Part shown: piece after piece, positions 1-5,027 of the stretch
How positions within the stretch are numbered: the first letter of the stretch is position 1
Layout of the letters: every line of letters begins with the position of its first letter
Assembly: GCA_028865845.1 (NCBI GenBank)
Contig: JAGWJK010000422.1
Span: forward strand, 1 to 5,027
From: Rhizobiaceae bacterium
GTDB lineage: Bacteria; Pseudomonadota; Alphaproteobacteria; Rhizobiales; Rhizobiaceae
Length of the DNA stretch: 5,027 nt
Direction of reading: 5' to 3'
Position numbers and translations under genes: made by a program
The notes under the pieces: generated by a model
The model's database searches: none
What the model was told of the DNA's origin: nothing
The model's input: only the letters and a program-made list of their open reading frames with translations

Positions 1-1037
1 TATCCCAGCTCGCGATCAAGGTGCCCGTCGGCCCGGTTGCCGCCTTCACCCCCTGGAACTTCCCGATCAATCAGGTCGTACGAAAGCTGTCGGCCGCACT
101 CTCGACCGGCTGCTCGATCAACGTCAAGGCGCCTGAGGAAACGCCGGCTTCGCCGGCCGAGCTGATCCGCGCCTTTGCCGATGCCGACATTCCCGCGGGC
201 GTCGTCAATCTCGTCTACGGGACGCCGGCGGAAATTTCGGAATATCTGATTGCCCATCCCGTCATCCGGAAGATTTCCTTCACCGGTTCCACGCCGGTCG
301 GCAAGCATCTGGCGGCGCTCGCCGGCAAACATATGAAGCGCGCTACGATGGAACTCGGCGGCCACGCGCCGGTGATGATCTTCAATGACGCCGATCTGGA
401 AAAGGCCATCGAAGTGACGGCGGGCGCAAAGTTCCGCAATGCCGGTCAGGTCTGCGTTGCTCCCACTCGCTTTCTCGTTCAGGACGGTATCGCCGATCGC
501 TTTCTCGACGGTTTTGTCAAAGCGGCAGAAGCCATCAAGGTCGGCAACGGCCTTGAGGACGGCGTGACGATGGGCCCGCTCGCCAACGAGCGCCGCATCC
601 CCGCCATGGAAGCAATGATCAGCGACGCCGTTGCGCACGGCGCCGAAATCAGGACCGGCGGCCGCCGGATCGGCAACAAGGGCAACTTCTTCGAGCCCAC
701 GGTTCTCGCCCATGTGCCGACAAGCGCAAAGGTCATGAACGATGAACCCTTCGGACCTATGGCAATCGTCAATCGCTTTTCGGATTTCGATGACGCCATT
801 GCAGAGGCCAACCGGCTTTCGTTTGGGCTTGCCTCCTATGCTTTCACCGGCTCGGTGAAGACGGCGCACGAACTTGGCCGCCGGGTCGAAGCGGGCATGC
901 TGACGATCAACCACAATGGTCTCTCGCTCCCGGAAGTGCCGTTCGGCGGCATCAAGGATTCGGGCTATGGTACCGAAGGCGGGTCGGAGGCGACGGACGC
1001 CTATCTCGAAACGCGTTTCGTCACGCAGATGAGCTGA
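1..1037 (+). CDS. NAD(P)-dependent aldehyde dehydrogenase, succinate-semialdehyde dehydrogenase type (5' truncated)
   Basis: The enzyme oxidises an aldehyde to its acid with NAD(P)+ in the cytoplasm. The best guess for substrate is succinate semialdehyde, feeding succinate to the TCA cycle. The reading frame is already open at base 3, so the start lies outside the window; the GTG at 21 is an internal valine. About 344 residues are visible of a family length near 475-480. The active-site features are present: the FTPWNFP segment (near nt 45-65), the FTGSTPVGK cofactor-binding loop (nt 279-305), the general-base glutamate in MELGGHAP (codon 351-353), the nucleophilic cysteine in [11 protein letters not shown] (codon 453-455), and EPFGP (near nt 744). 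The C-terminus ends in a typical oligomerisation tail. The residue two after the catalytic Cys is Ala, so the CxC redox pair seen in some succinate-semialdehyde dehydrogenases is absent. The family call is secure; the exact substrate is inferred and could be another semialdehyde. Confidence 0.88.
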   Translation, partial: SQLAIKVPVGPVAAFTPWNFPINQVVRKLSAALSTGCSINVKAPEETPASPAELIRAFADADIPAGVVNLVYGTPAEISEYLIAHPVIRKISFTGSTPVGKHLAALAGKHMKRATMELGGHAPVMIFNDADLEKAIEVTAGAKFRNAGQVCVAPTRFLVQDGIADRFLDGFVKAAEAIKVGNGLEDGVTMGPLANERRIPAMEAMISDAVAHGAEIRTGGRRIGNKGNFFEPTVLAHVPTSAKVMNDEPFGPMAIVNRFSDFDDAIAEANRLSFGLASYAFTGSVKTAHELGRRVEAGMLTINHNGLSLPEVPFGGIKDSGYGTEGGSEATDAYLETRFVTQMS

Positions 1038-1072
1038 GTGCCGAAGGCACGCAGTCGGATTGGATTCAATAG

Positions 1073-1096
1073 GGCGAGCATCGCTGTATGCTCGCC
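1073..1096. repeat. perfect 9-bp inverted repeat between the dehydrogenase and cold-shock genes
   Basis: GGCGAGCAT (1073-1081) and ATGCTCGCC (1088-1096) are exact reverse complements around a 6-base loop. The repeat begins 36 bases after the dehydrogenase stop codon. As RNA it would make a stable stem-loop, but no T-run follows on either strand, so it is not a standard intrinsic terminator. It may protect the 3' end of the dehydrogenase mRNA, assist factor-dependent termination, or be a protein-binding site. A weaker 5-bp hairpin, GTGCC-gaa-GGCAC, sits at 1038-1050 directly after the stop. Confidence 0.6.
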
Positions 1097-1155
1097 GAAA
1101 CTTACCGACGCGACGATGTCTACGTCTCCATATCGAACGATCTGCACACTCGTGG

Positions 1156-1182
1156 TTGAAAAAACCGGAGCGACGCTATAGT
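1156..1182 (+). promoter_or_regulatory. possible promoter of the cold-shock gene
   Basis: TTGAAA (1156-1161) resembles a -35 box and TATAGT (1177-1182; also readable as CTATAG at 1176-1181) resembles a -10 box. The 15-base spacer is shorter than the preferred 16-18, so the exact -35 is uncertain. Transcription from here would begin near 1189 and give a short 5' leader of about 35-40 bases before the ATG at 1226. This differs from the long thermosensing leader of E. coli cspA. Confidence 0.4.
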
Positions 1183-1225
1183 TTCGCCTCGCAATTCGGC
1201 TACCAATGCAAAGAAAAGGTATAAC

Positions 1226-1432
1226 ATGCCAACCGGTACGGTTAAATTCTTCAATGACGACAAGGGCTTCGGCTTCATCACGCCTGAAAACGGCGGACAG
1301 GATGTCTTTGTTCATGTCTCCGCCTTGCAGCAGCGCGGCGGTTCGCTTCGTGAAGGCGACAAGGTCAGCTTTGAGATCGGACAGGATCGCAAGACCGGAA
1401 AATCGAAGGCCGAGAACGTCTCGGTTCTCTGA
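1226..1432 (+). CDS. cold-shock domain protein (CspA family)
   Basis: This is a 68-residue single-domain cold-shock protein, the normal length for the family. It binds single-stranded RNA or DNA and is expected to melt mRNA secondary structure in the cytoplasm. The five-strand OB-fold signature is clear: GTVKFFN at residues 4-10, RNP1 as KGFGFI at 13-18, RNP2 as VFVHVS at 27-32, and [10 protein letters not shown] at 41-50. The aromatic residues that stack on bases (Phe8, Phe9, Phe15, Phe17, Phe28, His30) are kept. The ATG at 1226 is chosen because AAAAGG (1214-1219) lies six bases upstream and the protein starts exactly at the family's N-terminus. It appears to be a single-gene unit: it is 188 bp from the dehydrogenase and followed by a terminator. 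Rhizobia carry several csp copies, so I give no numbered symbol and cannot say whether this one is cold-inducible or constitutive. Confidence 0.95.
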   Translation: MPTGTVKFFNDDKGFGFITPENGGQDVFVHVSALQQRGGSLREGDKVSFEIGQDRKTGKSKAENVSVL

Positions 1433-1449
1433 TCGAAAGTCGAAAATTT

Positions 1450-1474
1450 CCCAGCCTGTCTTGCGCAGGCTGGG
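1450..1474. terminator. hairpin terminator between convergent genes
   Basis: CCCAGCCTG (1450-1458) and CAGGCTGGG (1466-1474) form a perfect 9-bp GC-rich stem with a 7-base loop, 17 bases after the cold-shock stop codon. On the minus strand the hairpin is followed by GAAATTTT, which gives a T-rich tail for the AraC gene ending at 1514. On the plus strand the tail is only TTCAAC. It therefore probably stops transcription from both sides, more efficiently for the minus-strand gene. Confidence 0.7.
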
Positions 1475-1513
1475 TTCAACATCGGCCTCGGCTTCCCGGC
1501 ACGTTACGATCGC

Positions 1514-2371
1514 TCAATCTCTGGAACGCATCGCTAGACGGAATTGTCGCGGGGTCGTCCCGGTTCTGCGTCTGAATACGTCATAGAAACGGGTGCTGGA
1601 ACCAAAGCCGGACGTATGAGCTATTCCGGCGATCGACGCTTCGGACTCAGCAAGTTCGTGCATAGCCCGCGCGAGCCGGTATCGCGTCAAATATTCCATG
1701 ACTGATATTCCCAGGACGTCGCGAAAAACGCGGTTCGCCGTGGTCGGGTGCACCTCTGCAAGCTTCGCCAGTTGCGCCAGGGTCAATCGCTCCGAGAAGT
1801 GCGTGTTGATCAGGCCGGTCAATGCCTGCACATGCCTTATGGATGGGCTTATCGATGCCGCCGCTTCTTTCGATCCGCCGCGATAATCGGCATGGTCAAG
1901 GATCATGCGACGGACCTTCAACTTGACTTCATCGGCGATCAGTTGACGACGGGTATTGTCACCAGTCTGCCATTCCTCGATCCACCGCGACGCCGTGGCA
2001 GTGGTCAGTTCCATGGAGCCCTGCTCCGCCAGGAACGCGCCCTGCATGACCGCTTGCCGCTCCGCCTTGTCGATCGCCAGCCCGAGAAAATCCGCAAGCG
2101 GCAGATAGATGCATATCAGCGGGGAATCCGCGGTCACCTCAATGGTCTGGTGCGGGATGGCGGCCCAGAAAAGAACGAGGCGGCCGGCCTCGACATGTTC
2201 CTGCCTGCCGTTAAAGAGGTAGGTCATCCTTCCGCTCATCAGAAGATTGATTTCGATCTGATCGTGCCAATGAGCCGCACTCATCGTGTCGGCGGTATGT
2301 CGCTCCACCAGAAAGGTGCGCGGAGAGCCGGTCCATTCACCCTGGGATGCGGTCTTCGTTCGTTTCGCCAT
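1514..2371 (-). CDS. AraC-family transcriptional regulator, MelR-like
   Basis: This is a complete 285-residue regulator: an N-terminal cupin sensor joined to a C-terminal AraC DNA-binding domain. The sensor is marked by the His-rich AHWHDQIEINLLMSG segment (residues 33-47) and a beta-barrel ending near IPHQTI (72-77). The two helix-turn-helix motifs lie at about 196-221 (LTLAQLAKLAEV...) and 246-278, with the family signature GFGSSTRFYDVFRRRTGTTPRQF. The GF-S-RFY pattern recalls E. coli MelR. It is transcribed divergently from the GH4 alpha-galactosidase 98 bp away, the same arrangement as melR-melA in enterobacteria, so it is probably the sugar-responsive activator of that gene. I start at the ATG at 2371 (MAKRTKT). 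An in-frame ATG at 2401 would add ten residues, but it has no ribosome site and its codons overlap AT-rich, promoter-like DNA. The start is uncertain; the family is not. Confidence 0.9.
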   Translation of the reverse strand: MAKRTKTASQGEWTGSPRTFLVERHTADTMSAAHWHDQIEINLLMSGRMTYLFNGRQEHVEAGRLVLFWAAIPHQTIEVTADSPLICIYLPLADFLGLAIDKAERQAVMQGAFLAEQGSMELTTATASRWIEEWQTGDNTRRQLIADEVKLKVRRMILDHADYRGGSKEAAASISPSIRHVQALTGLINTHFSERLTLAQLAKLAEVHPTTANRVFRDVLGISVMEYLTRYRLARAMHELAESEASIAGIAHTSGFGSSTRFYDVFRRRTGTTPRQFRLAMRSRD

Positions 2372-2469
2372 GTCGATGCTTCGATTCGGGAATAAATACA
2401 TTAATAGCAGGAAGAAAATCCGGTTTGGAAGAGCGATGAACAGGCAATCGTTTTCCGCGGGAGATCAAC
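2372..2469. promoter_or_regulatory. divergent control region between the AraC gene and melA
   Basis: Both promoters should lie in these 98 bases. The region has an AT-rich core (AATAAATACATTAATAG, 2391-2407) unlike the GC-rich surroundings, with TATTAAT readable on the minus strand as a -10 element. GGAAGA occurs twice in the same direction, at 2410-2415 and 2427-2432, a 17-base period. AraC-family activators often bind direct repeats, so these are possible half-sites, but short repeats arise easily by chance. I see no good -35 box for melA, as expected of an activator-dependent promoter. The melA ribosome site is GGGAG at 2459-2463. Confidence 0.4.
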
Positions 2470-3786
<1,317 letters not shown>

Positions 3787-3792
3787 CCCTCC

Positions 3793-3824
3793 AAGCGACT
3801 TTCGCGCGTTGAAAGGCGTCGCTT
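3793..3824 (+). other. alternative hairpin that overlaps the melA terminator
   Basis: AAGCGAC (3793-3799) is the exact complement of GTCGCTT (3818-3824), which includes the left arm of the terminator. The inner bases TTTC (3800-3803) also pair with GAAA (3811-3814), leaving a 3-base bulge. This longer hairpin and the terminator cannot form together, as in terminator/antiterminator pairs. Whether it has a role is unknown; a transcript ending here has no distal gene closer than the DeoR gene at 3964. Confidence 0.4.
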
Positions 3825-3842
3825 TCGAGCGGCGCTTTTTTT
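3816..3842 (+). terminator. rho-independent terminator of melA
   Basis: GCGTCGC (3816-3822 region) pairs with GCGGCGC (3829-3835) around a 6-base loop (TTTCGA). It gives seven pairs including one G-U, followed at once by seven Ts (3836-3842). The A-rich bases before the stem can pair with the T-run and lengthen it. It lies about 30 bases after the melA stop codon and separates melA from the DeoR gene downstream. Confidence 0.85.
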
Positions 3843-3855
3843 GCATTTTTAGCGA

Positions 3856-3883
3856 GATATTCGCTTCCAAAAAGCTCAATATC
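3856..3883. repeat. imperfect palindrome upstream of the DeoR gene
   Basis: GATATT-c-GCTT (3856-3866) pairs with AAGC-tc-AATATC (3872-3883) around a 5-base centre, ten matched pairs broken by a 1x2 mismatch. It is a possible operator or stem-loop. Its centre is about 33 bp, roughly three helical turns, from the centre of the next palindrome at 3892-3913. Confidence 0.45.
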
Positions 3884-3891
3884 GATCAGAC

Positions 3892-3913
3892 ATTTGATTG
3901 ACATTGATCAAAT
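3892..3913. promoter_or_regulatory. palindromic operator candidate overlapping a TTGACA box, upstream of the DeoR gene
   Basis: ATTTGAT (3892-3898) and ATCAAAT (3907-3913) are perfect inverted 7-mers separated by 8 bases, the size and symmetry of a repressor operator. The sequence also contains a near direct repeat, GACATTtGAT (3889-3898) and GACATTGAT (3900-3908), one helical turn apart. A consensus -35 hexamer TTGACA sits at 3898-3903 inside the palindrome. The -10 at the expected distance is poor (AATCTT, 3921-3926). A repressor bound here would block polymerase. The obvious candidate is the DeoR protein encoded 51 bases downstream, which would make the gene self-controlled. Confidence 0.5.
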
Positions 3914-3953
3914 CGAATGGAATCTTTGACGCAATAAGGCGTTACCGAGCAGT

Positions 3954-3966
3954 GGAGAAAAGATTG
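3954..3966 (+). promoter_or_regulatory. ribosome binding site and TTG start that set the DeoR N-terminus
   Basis: GGAG (3954-3957) lies six bases before the TTG at 3964-3966. No ATG in this frame precedes the helix-turn-helix; the first is at 4003, inside its first helix and with no ribosome site. The upstream TTG at 3898 falls within the operator and -35 box, and a GTG at 3952 lacks a suitable upstream site. TTG 3964 is therefore the best-supported start. Confidence 0.65.
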
Positions 3967-4758
3967 AACCAGATTGGCGGCGTCAAAACGGATCGTCTGG
4001 ATATGATCCGCAGCCATCTCTACGCTCATGGTTTTTCGACGATCCAGGATCTGGCCGACGCGGTTGGCGCTTCGCTTGCCACGGTCCGGCGCGACCTGCA
4101 GATTCTCGAGCAGGAAGGCGCCATCGACCGTGTTCACGGCGGGGCCCGCATTGCCGAAGGCTCTTCGGTGGAGCTCGCCTTTCAGGAGCGCGAAAAGCGT
4201 CAGCTGTCGGCCAAGCGCGCGATCGCCAACGCGGCTTATGACGTCCTTCTGCCGAGAACGGCGATCTTCCTCGACGCCGGCACGACGGTTCTGCAGCTCG
4301 CGCGCCTGATCCGCATCAACCCGATGCCGCTGCGCATCTTCACCAACGGCCTGATCGTCGCGCAGGAATTTCTCAACATTCCGCACCTTGAGGTCGTTCT
4401 CCTCGGCGGACATCTGCGCAGCGAAAACGCCTCGCTCGTCGGGCCGCAGGCGGAAGCCATGCTGGAGACGATCTGGTTCGATCAGTTGTTTCTCGGCGCA
4501 AGCGCGGTCAGCCCCGACGGCGCCATCTACAGCGTCGACAGCGCCGAAGCGAGCCTCAACCGCCGCATGCTCGGCCGCTCGGCCAACGGCTATGTCCTGG
4601 CGGATTCTTCCAAATTCGGGACGACGGCGACATACAAGGTCGCCCCGCTCAACAGCGCCAAGCTGATCACCGACACTGGTCTTGCGCCGCAATGGCGAAG
4701 ACAGCTCCTCGATCTCGGCGTTGCCGCGACATTCGCCGATCTTGGAGGAAGGCCGTGA
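3964..4758 (+). CDS. DeoR-family transcriptional regulator of sugar metabolism
   Basis: This is a complete 264-residue regulator, within the usual 250-270 range. An N-terminal winged helix-turn-helix (about 10-62) ends with the family hallmark SLATVRRDLQILEQEGAIDRVHGGA; the recognition helix is near 37-48. The C-terminal domain (about 75-250) has the phosphosugar-binding fold with DAGTT (104-108), FTNG (126-129), LLGGHLRSENASLVG (146-160), FLGASAVSPDGAIYSVDSAEA (176-196) and ADSSKFG (213-219). Proteins of this type normally repress a sugar catabolic operon and release DNA when they bind a sugar phosphate. The stop codon overlaps the start of a kinase-like gene by four bases, so the two are co-transcribed and translationally coupled, pointing to local control of that operon. 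Self-control is suggested by the palindromes just upstream. The start is TTG; see the separate site entry. The effector cannot be read from the sequence. Confidence 0.93.
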   Translation: MNQIGGVKTDRLDMIRSHLYAHGFSTIQDLADAVGASLATVRRDLQILEQEGAIDRVHGGARIAEGSSVELAFQEREKRQLSAKRAIANAAYDVLLPRTAIFLDAGTTVLQLARLIRINPMPLRIFTNGLIVAQEFLNIPHLEVVLLGGHLRSENASLVGPQAEAMLETIWFDQLFLGASAVSPDGAIYSVDSAEASLNRRMLGRSANGYVLADSSKFGTTATYKVAPLNSAKLITDTGLAPQWRRQLLDLGVAATFADLGGRP

Positions 4759-5027
4759 GTGACGCGCTGATCCTCGGCATAGATGGCGGCGGCAGCAAGG
4801 TGATTGCAAGCCTTGCGGACAGCAGCGGTGCGATCCTGCATACCGTGCTGGGCGGCGGGGTCAATCCGATGGACAACCCCGATTGGCGGAACGAGCTCCA
4901 GGCCTGTATCGAGCCATTCCTCGGGGAGCGCCAGCTGAAAGCCGTCGCGGCTGCCTTGCCTGCCTATGGAGAAGTCACGCATCTGTCACGCCTGCAGGAA
5001 ATGGCGATCGAACAGGCGTTTCCGCAT
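4755..5027 (+). CDS. BadF/BadG/BcrA/BcrD-type ATPase, probable N-acetylglucosamine-kinase-like sugar kinase (3' truncated)
   Basis: The first 91 residues of an actin-fold (ASKHA) ATPase are present; family members are usually around 290-320 residues, so most of the gene lies beyond the right edge. The N-terminus LILGIDGGGSKVIASLAD (residues 5-22) is the phosphate-1 ATP-binding loop, with Asp10 and the DGGGSK turn. GGGVNPMDN (33-41) and the VAAALPAYGEV strand (64-74) follow, as in BadF-type N-acetylglucosamine or glucosamine kinases. The GTG start at 4755 shares GTGA with the preceding stop and has a very strong ribosome site, GGAGG at 4744-4748, six bases upstream. In rhizobia such kinases often sit with a DeoR or similar regulator, a SIS-domain protein and an ABC sugar importer, so an amino-sugar role is likely but inferred. 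The BadF family also includes activators of radical or dehydratase enzymes; the regulator next door makes a kinase the better guess. Confidence 0.8.
   Translation, partial: MSDALILGIDGGGSKVIASLADSSGAILHTVLGGGVNPMDNPDWRNELQACIEPFLGERQLKAVAAALPAYGEVTHLSRLQEMAIEQAFPH

Noticed and set aside
1..20. Dehydrogenase start at GTG 21
   Set aside because: The frame stays open to the left edge, and the aldehyde dehydrogenase N-terminal region of about 130 residues is missing, so the GTG is internal and the gene is cut by the window.
1001..1315. 104-codon minus-strand frame across the dehydrogenase-csp gap
   Set aside because: It overlaps the ends of two solid genes and includes the inverted repeat. There is no ribosome site and no recognisable protein.
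1206..1586. 126-codon plus-strand frame overlapping the cold-shock gene
   Set aside because: It is a +1 shadow of the cold-shock gene running through the hairpin terminator into the 3' end of the AraC gene. The protein is Arg/Ser-rich with no domain.
1748..2395. 215-codon open frame on the plus strand
   Set aside because: It is antisense to the AraC gene, low in recognisable structure and rich in Arg/His/Gly. The minus-strand frame has the full cupin and AraC domains.
3898..3963. Longer DeoR N-terminus starting at TTG 3898
   Set aside because: It would add 22 residues absent from the usual DeoR fold, has no ribosome site, and its start lies inside the palindrome and the TTGACA box.
3886..4809. 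307-codon open frame on the minus strand
   Set aside because: It lies antisense to the DeoR gene. Its protein is Arg/Asp/Ala-rich and has no recognisable domain; the plus-strand frame shows complete family motifs. GC-rich codon bias commonly opens the opposite frame.

Overview
The window looks like chromosome- or large-replicon-type DNA from an alphaproteobacterium, most likely Rhizobiaceae (Rhizobium, Sinorhizobium or Agrobacterium type). I infer this from the high GC content, the C/G-rich third codon positions, the compact catabolic genes and the protein sequences themselves. No database search was possible, so this is recognition, not a computed assignment.

Layout, left to right. Positions 1-1037 hold the 3' two thirds of an aldehyde dehydrogenase of the succinate-semialdehyde dehydrogenase type (+ strand). 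A 188-bp gap with a strong perfect inverted repeat follows, then a complete 68-residue cold-shock protein (1226-1432, +). That gene converges on an AraC-family regulator (1514-2371, -), and a two-way hairpin terminator lies between them. The regulator is divergent from a complete family GH4 alpha-galactosidase, melA (2470-3786, +), which ends in a clear intrinsic terminator. Next comes a 120-bp AT-richer control region with two palindromes and a TTGACA box. A complete DeoR-family regulator follows (3964-4758, +, TTG start). It overlaps by four bases the start of a BadF/BcrA-type ATPase or N-acetylglucosamine-kinase-like gene (4755 onward), which runs off the right edge.

Functionally there are three independent modules. 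One is the tail of an aldehyde oxidation gene or operon. The second is a small melR/melA-like unit in which an AraC sensor probably controls release of galactose from alpha-galactosides inside the cell; no transporter gene is next to it within the window. The third is the head of what looks like a sugar or amino-sugar operon, whose DeoR regulator probably binds the palindromes just upstream and controls itself together with the kinase-like gene. The stand-alone cold-shock gene sits between the first two.

I found no mobile element, CRISPR array, tRNA or rRNA. Nothing here is convincingly a new system. The observations most worth checking are the control region at 3856-3913, the overlapping alternative RNA hairpins at 3793-3842, and the transporter-less melA/AraC pair.
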